Shown here piece by piece: positions 25,778 to 35,800 of a stretch of 64,000 nucleotides of DNA (its first letter is position 1; every line of letters begins with the position of its first letter). Position numbers and translations under genes: made by a program. The stretch comes from an uncultured Eggerthellaceae bacterium (GTDB lineage Bacteria > Actinomycetota > Coriobacteriia > Coriobacteriales > Eggerthellaceae), in assembly GCA_934648845.1 (NCBI GenBank), contig CAKUFS010000006.1:30872-94871 (forward strand), given 5' to 3'. The notes under the pieces were generated by a model. That model saw only the letters and a program-made list of their open reading frames with translations. It made no database searches and had not been told where the DNA came from.

Positions 25778-27391
25778 GTGTCTACGCTTTCCGACCAAAT
25801 AGCATCAAGGCGCACATTCGCCATTATCAGCCACCCCGACGCGGGCAAAACAACGCTTACCGAGAAACTGCTGCTGTATACGGGCACCATTCAATCGGCA
25901 GGCTCGGTAAAGGGTAAAGGCGGGTCCCGCCAGGCAACCAGCGACTGGATGGACATCGAAAAAGAGCGCGGCATTTCCGTGACCTCCTCGGTGCTTCAGT
26001 TCACCTACGGCGGAAAGTGCGTCAATATTCTTGATACCCCTGGCCACCAGGACTTTTCCGAAGATACGTACCGTACGCTCATGGCTGCCGACGCCGCCGT
26101 AATGGTTATCGACGGCGCAAAAGGCGTTGAAGCGCAGACAAAAAAGCTCTTCAAGGTTTGCACGCTGCGCCATATTCCCATCTTCACGTTCGTGAACAAG
26201 TGCGACCGCGAAATCCGCGATCCCTTTGAGCTGGTGGAAGAAATCGAGCAGGTGCTGGGCATCAACACCTACGCTATGAACTGGCCCGTTGGCAACGGAC
26301 GCGATTTCCGCGGTGTGTTTGACCGCGACACGCGTCGCGTGATTTCCTTCTCGGGCGACGGTCACGCGAACGCCCAGAAAATGGTCGAGGAAATTGAGAG
26401 CGAGCTGGATAACCCGCAGACCATCGAGCGCATTGGTCAGGACAACTACCAAACGCTCACCGACGAGCTGGAACTTCTCGACGGCGCCGGTGATGAGTTC
26501 GACTTGGATGCCGTGTTAAGCGGCAAGCTGACGCCCGTATTCTTCGGATCGGCATTGACGAACTTCGGCGTTGAACCCTTCCTGAAGGAATTCCTGAAGC
26601 TCACCCCCACGCCGCTGGCATACCGCGACGTGAACACAAACGAGCTGATTGACCCCATGCGCGATGAATTCAGCGGTTTCGTATTCAAAATCCAGGCGAA
26701 CATGGACAAAAACCATCGCGACCGCATTGCCTTCGTGCGCATTTGCTCCGGCAAATTCGAGCGCGGCATGGACGCCTACCATGTTCAGGGCGGTAAGAAA
26801 ATCAAGCTTGCCACGGGCACGGCAATGATGGCCGACGACCGCGCCATTGTAGACGAAGCATACGCCGGCGACATCGTGGGCCTGTTCGATCCGGGTATTT
26901 TCAGCATTGGCGACACCCTGTGCGGCGGCAACTTGCGCGTTCAGTATCCGCCCATCCCCACGTTCACGCCCGAATTCTTTGCGCGCGTGAGCCAGGTGAA
27001 CACCCTGAAGCGCAAGCAATTTGTGAAGGGAATGGAGCAGCTGGCTCAAGAAGGCGCCATCCAAATCTTCCGCGAACTGGGCATGGGCATGGAAAGCGTT
27101 ATTGTGGGCGTTGTGGGTGTTTTGCAGTTTGACGTGCTGGAACGTCGTCTGAAGAGCGAATACGGCGTGGAAGTTCGCCGCCAGCCTTTGCACTACAGCG
27201 AGATTCGCTGGGTCATGAACGACCCCGAAAAGCTGGACATTGCAAAAATGCGCCTTTCTTCCGATGTTTTGCGCGTGGAGAATATGCGCGGGCGGCGTCT
27301 GCTGCTGTTCACGAACGAGTTTAGCGTGCGTTGGATAACCGAGCGCAACCCGGAACTGCAGCTTTCCGAATTTGGCAACGTCGAATTCTAG
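25778..27391 (+). CDS. prfC: Peptide chain release factor 3
   Basis: The 537-residue GTPase is RF3: G1 HPDAGKTTLTEKLL (about 19-32), ERGISVTSS switch, DTPGHQDF G3, NKCDRE G4, and the C-terminal half including LQFDVLERRLKSEYGVEV. RF3 removes RF1/RF2 from the ribosome after termination. The start is GTG with AGAAAGG seven or eight bases upstream. Length fits (525-540). The next gene follows after 24 bp and may be co-transcribed. Confidence 0.96.
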   Translation: MSTLSDQIASRRTFAIISHPDAGKTTLTEKLLLYTGTIQSAGSVKGKGGSRQATSDWMDIEKERGISVTSSVLQFTYGGKCVNILDTPGHQDFSEDTYRTLMAADAAVMVIDGAKGVEAQTKKLFKVCTLRHIPIFTFVNKCDREIRDPFELVEEIEQVLGINTYAMNWPVGNGRDFRGVFDRDTRRVISFSGDGHANAQKMVEEIESELDNPQTIERIGQDNYQTLTDELELLDGAGDEFDLDAVLSGKLTPVFFGSALTNFGVEPFLKEFLKLTPTPLAYRDVNTNELIDPMRDEFSGFVFKIQANMDKNHRDRIAFVRICSGKFERGMDAYHVQGGKKIKLATGTAMMADDRAIVDEAYAGDIVGLFDPGIFSIGDTLCGGNLRVQYPPIPTFTPEFFARVSQVNTLKRKQFVKGMEQLAQEGAIQIFRELGMGMESVIVGVVGVLQFDVLERRLKSEYGVEVRRQPLHYSEIRWVMNDPEKLDIAKMRLSSDVLRVENMRGRRLLLFTNEFSVRWITERNPELQLSEFGNVEF

Positions 27392-27415
27392 TAACAACGA
27401 ACGGAGACATCAGCC

Positions 27416-27973
27416 TTGCCCAAGACGATTACCGGGAAAATCAAGCTGAAGAAACCGACGCGCCACACAGCGTTATCGCTGGTGGCGCTCATTTTATGGT
27501 GCGCTTTCATCTTTTACATGAGCGCGCGCGTTGCCCAAGATTCCGATGCGCTGAGCCTGGGTTTTGCGGGACGTTTCTTGCACTTGGTGGTTCCCGGATT
27601 TAGCGACATGAACGCGGCCGACCAGCTTGCCTTAGCAAAAAGTATCAATCACCCCGTGCGCAAGCTGGCGCATTTCACGGAATACCTAGTACTGGGCATA
27701 CTTGCCGTTAATGCGCTGCGATTGCATGTGGGCAGTTCAGAGCACAATCCGAAAGACGGAACGGCTGCATTTTCCCAAAACCTCCTTATCCCTGCATTGA
27801 GCTGGGCATTCTGCATTCTCTATGCCGCAAGCGACGAATTCCATCAACTGTTCGTGCCTGGTCGCGCCGGCCTGATCACCGACGTATGCATTGATTCCGC
27901 AGGGGCGCTTCTGGGAATCCTGCTCTTCCTTGCCGCGCTGCACCTAACTTCGCGCCGTGCCAAACGCAAGTAG
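27416..27973 (+). CDS. VanZ-family membrane protein
   Basis: The 185-residue protein has four hydrophobic segments and the VanZ pattern: WCAFIFYMS at the N-terminus, KLAHFTEYLVLGIL (the conserved H-F-x-E-Y) near residue 90, and DEFHQLFVPGRAG near residue 150 leading into the last segment. VanZ proteins give low teicoplanin resistance in enterococci; most homologues have unknown roles in the envelope. The start is TTG with GGAG nine bases upstream. It follows prfC closely. Confidence 0.85.
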   Translation: MPKTITGKIKLKKPTRHTALSLVALILWCAFIFYMSARVAQDSDALSLGFAGRFLHLVVPGFSDMNAADQLALAKSINHPVRKLAHFTEYLVLGILAVNALRLHVGSSEHNPKDGTAAFSQNLLIPALSWAFCILYAASDEFHQLFVPGRAGLITDVCIDSAGALLGILLFLAALHLTSRRAKRK

Positions 27974-28107
27974 GGCACGACAAACGCGTGGCCGGCGTGT
28001 GACCGATACGCGATGAAAGCGTGACCTGCACCGTTGTAAGCCGTAAGGCCATCGCGGCAAAGTCAAAAAAACGACAACAGATAGCGCGTGTTCCTACACA
28101 GTTCCGC

Positions 28108-28137
28108 TTGACTTGGTACAATAAAAAGCAATACGAT
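28108..28137 (+). promoter_or_regulatory. Candidate promoter of the SPFH gene
   Basis: TTGACT (28108-28113) and TACGAT (28132-28137) are separated by 18 bp, 31 bp upstream of the SPFH ATG. A TACAAT inside the spacer is an alternative -10 but lacks a -35. Confidence 0.5.
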
Positions 28138-28168
28138 TCCGATAAATCACCGAAAGATAGGAGACGCT

Positions 28169-29104
28169 ATGGGATTGATCAGCAGCCTTTTTACCCTGCT
28201 CCCCACGCTTGTCATCATCGTTCTCATTCTGCTCATCATGGGCGGCGCGTTTTTCGTTGTGCAGCAGCAAAACGCCTACATCATTGAACGCCTGGGCAAG
28301 TACAACCGTATTGTGGGGCCGGGCTTCCACTTCAAGATTCCCGTCCTTGAGCGCGTAGCCGCAAAAGTAGGCATGCGCACGAACCAGATTGACTTTCGCA
28401 TTGACGCGAAGACGAAGGACAACGTAACGGTAACCATGGACATTGCTGCGCAGTATCACGTAAGCTACGATCAAGATGGCGCAGGTCAACGCGGCAATGG
28501 CGTATATCGCAGCTACTATATGCTCAGCGAACCCATCAATCAGATGCGCGCGTACCTGATTGACGCGCTTCGTTCTGCTGTGCCCGGTTACACGCTTGAC
28601 GAAGTGTTCGACAAGAAGGATTCCATTGCAAGCGATGTGAACGCTACCGTTTCCGCCATGATGCGCGAATACGGATACGACCTGGTCAGCACGTTGATTA
28701 CCAGCATTGGCCTGCCGCCCGACGTTGAGCAGTCCATGAACAAGATCAACAGCGCGCAGCGTGAGCGCATTGCCGCACAGAGCCTTGCCGAAGCCGAGCG
28801 CATCAAGATTGTCACCGAAGCAAAAGCAAGCGCCGAAGCCATGGAGGAAGCCGGCCGCGGCATTGCCGCACAGCGCAAGGCAATTGCCGATGGCATTGCG
28901 GAATCGCTTGAAGTCATCAAGCAATCCGGCGTTTCCACGAACGAAGCGAACGAGTTGTTCTTGTTCACCCAGTGGACCGACATGATGAGCGAATTTGCGA
29001 AGAAGGGCAACGCAAGCACCGTGGTACTTCCGAGCGATTTCCGCGAAACCGCTAACATGTTTGACCAGCTCACCGTTGCGGGCATTGCGAAGGATAACAA
29101 ATAG
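28169..29104 (+). CDS. SPFH/Band 7 (stomatin-like, QmcA-type) membrane protein
   Basis: The 311-residue protein has one N-terminal membrane segment (about 8-32), then an SPFH domain (FVVQQQNAYIIERLGKYNRIV onward, to about 200) and a Glu/Ala-rich coiled coil (AEAERIKIVTEAKASAEAMEEAG, about 205-245). Such proteins oligomerise into membrane scaffolds. The domain includes RTNQIDF and an insert DQDGAGQRGNG at about 110 that is not typical. No NfeD partner gene is next to it, although many SPFH genes have one. AGGAGA lies before the ATG. Confidence 0.9.
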   Translation: MGLISSLFTLLPTLVIIVLILLIMGGAFFVVQQQNAYIIERLGKYNRIVGPGFHFKIPVLERVAAKVGMRTNQIDFRIDAKTKDNVTVTMDIAAQYHVSYDQDGAGQRGNGVYRSYYMLSEPINQMRAYLIDALRSAVPGYTLDEVFDKKDSIASDVNATVSAMMREYGYDLVSTLITSIGLPPDVEQSMNKINSAQRERIAAQSLAEAERIKIVTEAKASAEAMEEAGRGIAAQRKAIADGIAESLEVIKQSGVSTNEANELFLFTQWTDMMSEFAKKGNASTVVLPSDFRETANMFDQLTVAGIAKDNK

Positions 29105-29291
29105 ACGCGGAGCTGAACCTGTACGCGGATGCGCGCCGCAAGCGCGCTGCCGCACGTTCAGCCGTATGAAAATGTATTTTGAAACACAACAAACGGACGG
29201 CTTCCCTCTTGCGGCGTACTTGCTGCTAGAATGGGAGGTCGTTCGTTTTATATAATGCTCGTCCCGAACGCATCCGTAAAAAGAGGAGATC

Positions 29292-30950
29292 TTGAACCCG
29301 CACCCTTCCGAACAGCAAAACAAAACGTTTGTCGCATCGCTTATAGCGCTTGCGCTGTTCAACTTTGTATTTTTGGGAGGCGAATTCTTCTTTGATCGGG
29401 AAATTGGCGGATTTGTATCCCCCGAACGTGTCGTGGATGCACAAGGGCTTATTTTAGGCGCAAGCGTTTTAGGCTTTTTAGCATTCGCTCCCCTTTGGAT
29501 GCTGGCGCAAAAGCTCAACCGCACTAATCCTGGACAATGCACCCAGAAAAGCGCCGCCGGGACCCACAATAACAAGCAAAATAAAAGAGGATACGCATTC
29601 CTCCTGATAGGAAGCTCAATAACTGCCGCGATTGCCATTGCAAGCTGCATTACCGTGTATGCCTCGAACGATTCCATGCTTATCCAAATATCTGGATGTC
29701 TGGGCATTTTCGCGCTGGGCATTTTCGGAAGCTGGGCGCACTGGAATGTTGCTCGGTCGTATTCCAAGGCGCACAAACGGGCAACCGCAATCGGTTTCGC
29801 GTACGCCGCTGGCATTCTTCTGCAGTTCGCAAGCAACCACCTACTGCACGGCAGCCTGGAAAACCTTGTTGCATTATGTCTAGGAACATGTGCTCTATCA
29901 GGCATTTTGATTGCTTTGACCGTTCGCGGTACCGCAACGGCAACCGCCCCACCTGCACCATTGCAAGCCGCCTCGCAACCGACCGCCGCTGCGCACCCGA
30001 CCGCAACCCCACAAACAGCGGCACCACAATCCGCATCGCAACCAGCGCAGCCTCTTTCGCGCGCTCTATGGCTTGTTGCCCTGGTTGCGCTGCTGGCCTG
30101 CCTGTTCTCAACGCTCGATGGCGTAATCACCGTCGCCGATGCCCAAGGCAGTGTTTCGGTTGAGGACTGGCCACGCCTTTTCCTTGCGGCGAGCGGCCTT
30201 CTTGCCGGATTCCTCTTTGACATTCGCGAACGCCGTTACAGGGGACTTTTGATGCTGTGCATCACGCTATTGTCTGCCATCTCCGTTTTGGCTGTTGAAG
30301 CGGGAGCGAATGCACTTATTGGCCTTTTGGTATTTTACGCAAGCTCGGGATTCTTCGTTGTGTTCTTCACCACAACGTTTATCGAGCTTTCCCTTAGCAT
30401 GCGCGTTTCGCCGCTGTGGGCGGGCATGGGTCGCGCCACGAACAACCTGTGCTCGTTTGCGTTAGCGGGATCGTTCGTATCGTTCGCGAAAACAAACGAC
30501 GTAGCAACCATCATGATTGCGGTCCTGGTTCTATTTGTCCTGATCATTGTTGCATTTACGGGCGCAGGACTCTTTCGCTTCTCATCGTCCGAAAAAAACG
30601 AGGATGCAATTGCCGCAACGCCTGAAGCCACAGCATACGAAACATCTGCTACAGCCGCAGCGGCAAACACAACAGCAATCGCAAGAGAAACAGAAGGCAA
30701 AAGCGAATCGCCATCGCCCGAGAAACGGCAGGAGCGCCTGCGCGCGTTCGCGCAGGAATACCAGCTCACTCCGCGCGAACTTGATGTGCTGGCAGCGGTG
30801 ACCGCCAACGAGCAACCTTTGAAGCAAGTAGCCGATGATCTGGGGATTTCGCTTCGTATGGTACAGCGACATCTTACGAGCATCTATGAAAAGACCAGCA
30901 CGCAAACACGTGCTGGTCTGGCGCGTAAGTGTTGGGAGAAGCGTTACTGA
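29292..30950 (+). CDS. Membrane-integrated LuxR-family transcriptional regulator
   Basis: The 552-residue protein has about 12 hydrophobic segments over residues 15-430, a low-complexity Ala/Thr linker, and a C-terminal LuxR HTH (about 488-550: LTPRELDVLAAV, then VADDLGISLRMVQRHLTSIYEKT). This two-part form is very common in Eggerthellaceae, where such genes often regulate neighbouring catabolic genes; the signal is presumably sensed at the membrane. A loop near 225-265 is Ala/Pro/Thr-rich. The start is TTG after GAGGAG, with a short three-base spacing. Its stop overlaps the convergent pyrophosphatase gene by seven bases. Confidence 0.85.
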   Translation: MNPHPSEQQNKTFVASLIALALFNFVFLGGEFFFDREIGGFVSPERVVDAQGLILGASVLGFLAFAPLWMLAQKLNRTNPGQCTQKSAAGTHNNKQNKRGYAFLLIGSSITAAIAIASCITVYASNDSMLIQISGCLGIFALGIFGSWAHWNVARSYSKAHKRATAIGFAYAAGILLQFASNHLLHGSLENLVALCLGTCALSGILIALTVRGTATATAPPAPLQAASQPTAAAHPTATPQTAAPQSASQPAQPLSRALWLVALVALLACLFSTLDGVITVADAQGSVSVEDWPRLFLAASGLLAGFLFDIRERRYRGLLMLCITLLSAISVLAVEAGANALIGLLVFYASSGFFVVFFTTTFIELSLSMRVSPLWAGMGRATNNLCSFALAGSFVSFAKTNDVATIMIAVLVLFVLIIVAFTGAGLFRFSSSEKNEDAIAATPEATAYETSATAAAANTTAIARETEGKSESPSPEKRQERLRAFAQEYQLTPRELDVLAAVTANEQPLKQVADDLGISLRMVQRHLTSIYEKTSTQTRAGLARKCWEKRY

Positions 30951-32620
30951 TACTGCGCGATAACCTCGCTCAAACGGGGCAAAATCTGCTGCTTGCGCGA
31001 TAAAAGCTCAGGCTGGAACGGATGCTCTTCAGTCTGTTCGGCCTGCTCATCCGCACAAACGGACGGATCAGGGAACGCCTCGGACGCCCAAGGAGCGCGA
31101 TTTCCCGCTGCATACACAACGGAACCGTTATCCAAAATGCTCGTAAACACGGCAACTGCCAGGTCAAACTGCTTTTTGCCCGCATACACTTCCAAATCTT
31201 GCTGGATAGCGTTCGGCTCGAACGGCAGCTGTTTCGCCGACGGCACAACAATCTGAGAAATCGACGTCTTGCAGCCGTGAATGTCATACACCTTAACATC
31301 CTGGTTGATCATTTCGCTCACCGTTTTTCCTTCGGTGTTCGCGGTCACGGTAAACATATCGCGCGCGAAATCATCCAGGTCAACGTCTGCCAGTGCAGCC
31401 AAAATGTCGGCAGTTTTGCGATCTTTCTCGGTGGTTGTGGGCGACAAGAAGTCCATGGTGTCGGACAAGAGCGCACCCAGCAAAAGACCGGCAAGGTTCT
31501 GCGGAATAGGAATCTGGTTCTCGCGGAAAATCGTCGCGATAATGGTGGATGTGCTACCAACAATCTCGTTTCTGAACGATACCGGACGCAACGATGAGAA
31601 GTCGTTGATGCGATGATGATCGATAACTTCCAACACGCGCGCCTTCTCAATTGCGCGAACCGATTGCGAGAACTCGTTGTGATCAACCATAATAATCTGC
31701 TTGTTTTCGCAGTTCATGATGTGATAACGAGAAGCATAGCCAATCAAGCGCTGATCGACATCCACCACGGGATACACGTGATAGCGGCTCTTCAGCATTT
31801 TCGCGGCAACGTCTTCGGCAAGCTCGTTTCCCTTAAACACCACCAGCTTATCCAGCGGCGTCATAATCTGATCCACCGAAGGAGCGCAGTACAGGTAGCG
31901 CGACGTGTTCATGCCGCCGTGGCCAGAAACGATAATGGGGCAACGATGCTCGGAAGCAAGCGCCACCACATCATCTTCAATGCCGCCCGTCCACACAACA
32001 ATAAGCAAGCCCGCACCGTTTTTGATGACTTGGCGCTGCGCATTTGCGTCGTTACCAATGATAACAATGCGGTCACGAATGTCGTAACGATCAAGGTTCG
32101 CATCGGACGTTTGCGCAATGAACGACACACGACCATTCAGGTGCTTCTCATCGTTATCGCAGATGACAGTGCCGTTTATAGCTTTTGCAATGTTCTTGAC
32201 AGACGTATTCGCCAAAAGCCCTCGGTCAAGATCGGTGTCACCCAAGCCGACCGAGCCCATATCGTTTTTCGTGACAAGACCCAGCAAGCGGCCTTCTTCA
32301 TCCACCACGCCGCAATACGTGCGATCTTCTTTTTGCATGTGCTCCATTGCTTCAAGAATGGTCGCACCCTGCCCGATGCTCATAACGGGATCAAGCTTTA
32401 TCTCGTCCATGCGCACGCGCGCATCCGTCAAAAGCAGCGGCTCCGAAAAGCCAAAACGATCCAGCAGGTACTTCGATTCGGCGTTTAGCGCGCCCAAACG
32501 GCAAGCCACCGCGCGCTGCCCCATGGTTTTCTTGAAGAAGGCGTAGGCAATCGCCGCCGCCACTGAGTCGGTATCGGGATGCCTGTGCCCCGTCACATAA
32601 ATGATGTCTCTCTCACTCAT
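30944..32620 (-). CDS. CBS-domain manganese-dependent (family II) inorganic pyrophosphatase
   Basis: The 558-residue enzyme splits pyrophosphate. The DHH half starts GHRHPDTDSVAAAIAY (metal site) and continues after an insert with VDHNE and VIDHHRI; the C-terminal DHHA2 domain has the SLxx-type SRKQQ motif (LLSRKQQILP). Between them (about 70-300) lie two CBS repeats and a DRTGG-like domain that bind adenine nucleotides and tune activity. I took the ATG with AAAGGATATCT upstream; a frame 30 codons longer has no ribosome site and an Arg/Trp-rich start. Confidence 0.93.
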   Translation of the reverse strand: MSERDIIYVTGHRHPDTDSVAAAIAYAFFKKTMGQRAVACRLGALNAESKYLLDRFGFSEPLLLTDARVRMDEIKLDPVMSIGQGATILEAMEHMQKEDRTYCGVVDEEGRLLGLVTKNDMGSVGLGDTDLDRGLLANTSVKNIAKAINGTVICDNDEKHLNGRVSFIAQTSDANLDRYDIRDRIVIIGNDANAQRQVIKNGAGLLIVVWTGGIEDDVVALASEHRCPIIVSGHGGMNTSRYLYCAPSVDQIMTPLDKLVVFKGNELAEDVAAKMLKSRYHVYPVVDVDQRLIGYASRYHIMNCENKQIIMVDHNEFSQSVRAIEKARVLEVIDHHRINDFSSLRPVSFRNEIVGSTSTIIATIFRENQIPIPQNLAGLLLGALLSDTMDFLSPTTTEKDRKTADILAALADVDLDDFARDMFTVTANTEGKTVSEMINQDVKVYDIHGCKTSISQIVVPSAKQLPFEPNAIQQDLEVYAGKKQFDLAVAVFTSILDNGSVVYAAGNRAPWASEAFPDPSVCADEQAEQTEEHPFQPELLSRKQQILPRLSEVIAQYQ

Positions 32621-32810
32621 AGATATCCTTTTGTTCGTTGGTCGCAGCTGCGTAGCCCATCGGCGCCAGCCACTCAGCCACACAGCCCGCCCGCGCCAGC
32701 CGCATCGCAACCGCGCGATTCGCCCCTGCTCGCAGCCTCGGCGCCGCCAGCCGCGCCGTCAGCCGCCGCCAATCGAAGCATCAGCAGCAATCGCGCCGCA
32801 ACATTCGTCC

Positions 32811-32855
32811 GAAAAAGCGAAAGCCGCCCGTGGCAACATGCCCCAGGTGGCTTTC
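32811..32855 (-). terminator. Probable terminator of pyc
   Basis: On the minus strand GAAAGCC (32849-32855) pairs with GGCTTTC (32819-32825), with further partial pairing inside, followed by GCTTTTTC. It lies 36 bases beyond the pyc stop. Confidence 0.6.
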
Positions 32856-32890
32856 GTCGGCAGACGCCCCATTCGGGCACCTGGCACTAC

Positions 32891-35800
32891 TTACTTTAAC
32901 GTAGCAATCAGCTGACCAGCCTTAACCTGGTCGCCAGCCTTGACAAAAATCTCTTCAATCTCGCCTGCAGCCTTGGCAATAATGTTCGTCTCCATCTTCA
33001 TTGCCTCAATAACGGCGATCGGCTGGCCTTCCTCAACAACTTCGCCTACGCGCACCAGCACCTTCACGATGTTGCCCGGAATGTTCGCGCCCACTTCCAT
33101 GTCGTTATTCTCATCGGCAATGCGCTGCGACGCACCGGAAACAACAGCGGCTGCAGCATCGTCTTTGATGCGCACGCTGCGACGATTTCCATCGACCTCG
33201 AAATCAACGTCGCGATAGCCTTCTTTATCGGGCTCATGAATCTCAACAAGGCGAATGACCAGGATTCGTCCTTCTTCCAGCATAACTTCGCTTGTCTCGC
33301 CTTCACGCAGACCGTGGAAGAACACGTCGGAGCCCATCATGCTGAAGCGACCGTCTTTGCTCAGCGCGGTCATGTAATCCGTGTAAACCTTGGGATACAT
33401 GGCGTAGCTGATAATGTGGTGCATATCGGGCTCCAGGCCAAAGTGCTCATACAGCCCGTTCGAAATGTACTCGAAGTCTTCCGGATCAAGCAATTCGCCT
33501 GGACGGCACGTAATGGGCTTGCGATCTTTCAAAACAACTTTCTGCAGATCAGCAGGGAATCCGCCTTCAGGCTGACCCATCATGCCCTCGAAGAACGACA
33601 CAATGGAATCAGGGAAGTCAAGCGATTTGCCCTTCTCCAAAATGTTCTCGGGCGTCAAATCGTTTTGCACCATGAAGATAGCCATATCGCCAACCGCCTT
33701 GGACGAAGGCGTAACCTTCACAATGTCGCCCAGCATCATGTTGACGGACTTATACATATCCTTGACTTCTTGGAACTTGTGTCCCAAACCAAAGCTTTCC
33801 ACCTGGGGTTTCAGGTTGGTGTACTGACCGCCCGGAATCTCGTACTTGTAGATTTCCGCAGATGCTGCCTGCAAATCGGACTCGAAATCCTTATACACCG
33901 GACGTACATCCGACCAGTAATCAGCAATAACTTGCAAGCCATCCAAGTCAATGCCCGTATCGCGCTCGCTGCGCTCAAGCGCTGCAATAATGGAGTTCAA
34001 CGAAGGCTGCGAAGTCAAACCAGACATGCTGCTAATGGCTGCGTCGATGATATCAACGCCAGCTTGCGCTGCCATCAGGCACGTTGCTACGCCATTGCCG
34101 CTGGTGTCATGCGTATGCAGATGGATAGGCAGTGCAATTTCGTCCTTCAAAGCACGAATCAAACGATACGCAGCGTTCGGCTTCAGCAAGCCCGACATGT
34201 CCTTAATGCCGATAATATGCGCGCCACGCTTCTCCAGCTCGCGCGCCATGCGAATGTAGTAATCCAGGTTGTACTTCTCGCGGCTGGCATCCAGAATGTC
34301 ACCCGTGTAGCAAATGGTTGCCTCGGCGATTTTGCCTTGGTTGAGCACTTCGTCCAACGCGACTTCCATACCGGGAATCCAGTTCAGCGAGTCAAACACG
34401 CGGAAAACGTCAATGCCATCCTTCGCGGACTGCTTCACGAATTCGCGAATCACGTTGTCGGGGTAGTTCTTGTAACCCACCGCATTCGCGCCGCGCAGCA
34501 GCATTTGGAATGCAACGTTGGGGATAAGCTCACGCAGCATCTCCAAACGACGCCACGGCGATTCTTTCAGGAAGCGATACGCCGTATCGAACGTTGCGCC
34601 ACCCCACATTTCCAGCGAGAACGCATCTTTCTCGTACAGCGCAACTGCGGGAGCAATCTTCACCATGTCGATGGTCCTCATGCGCGTGGCCATAAGGGAC
34701 TGATGCGCATCGCGCATGGTGGTATCGGTGATAAGCAGTTTCTTCTGGTCAAGCACCCATTTCGACACGTACTCGGGACCGTGCTCGTCAAGCATCTGCT
34801 TGGTGCCGCTCAAAGAAGCAATGGCCTCTTTCGGGATCTCGGGGTACGTGGGCACGTTAAAGTTCGGCTTCTTGCCATGCGTCTGGTTGACCACCACGTT
34901 GCCAATGTGGTTGAGCACCTTGACTTCGCGGTCAATCATCGGGCGAATGGTCGTAAGCTCGGGGTTGGCCTCAATGAAGCCCGTGTCGCAGTTGCCCGCA
35001 ATGAACGTGGGGTGATTGAGCACGTTCAAAATGAACGCCGTGTTCGTTTTGATGCCCTTGATCTCGGCTTCTTCCAGCGCACGAATGGCCTTGCGACGGG
35101 CATCGTCAAAGCGGTTAGCGTAAGCAGACACCTTTACCAGCAAGCTGTCGTAATACGGCGAAATGGTGGAACCGGTGAAGCCGTTGCCGCCGTCCAAACG
35201 AATACCATTGCCAGAAGCAGTGCGATACAGCTCCAAAAAGCCCGTGTCGGGAATGAAGCCCATAGCGGGATCTTCCGTGGTAATGCGGCACTGAATGGCA
35301 TAACCGTGCACCGAGATGCTTTCCTGCGAAGGAATGTTGATTTCATCGGAATCAAGCGCGTAGCCTTGCGCAATAAGAATCTGGTCTTGCACGATGTCAA
35401 TGCCCGTAACGCATTCGGTCACGGTGTGCTCTACCTGAATACGCGGGTTCATTTCAATGAAGTAGTGATTGCCGTCTTTGTCCAGCAAGAATTCCACGGT
35501 ACCCGCGCTGCGATAGTTCACGAAACGCGCGATTTTCAGAGCGTCTTCGCAGATAGACTGGCGCTGCTCATCGGTCAGGCACAAAGAAGGCGTGAACTCG
35601 ATAACCTTCTGGTGGCGGCGCTGAATGGAGCAGTCGCGCTCAAAGAGATGCACGATGTTACCGTATTTGTCGCCCAGAATCTGAACCTCAATGTGCTTGG
35701 GGTTCTCGATGTATTTCTCAATGAAAATGTCGTCGTTGCCGAACGCTTTTGCCGCTTCGCTCTTTGCGGTGTGATATTCATTGAGCAAGTTGGCTTGGTC

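Noticed and set aside
28094..30223. Open frame of 709 codons on the minus strand
   Set aside because: It is antisense to the SPFH and LuxR genes and crosses their intergenic gap; low-complexity translation.
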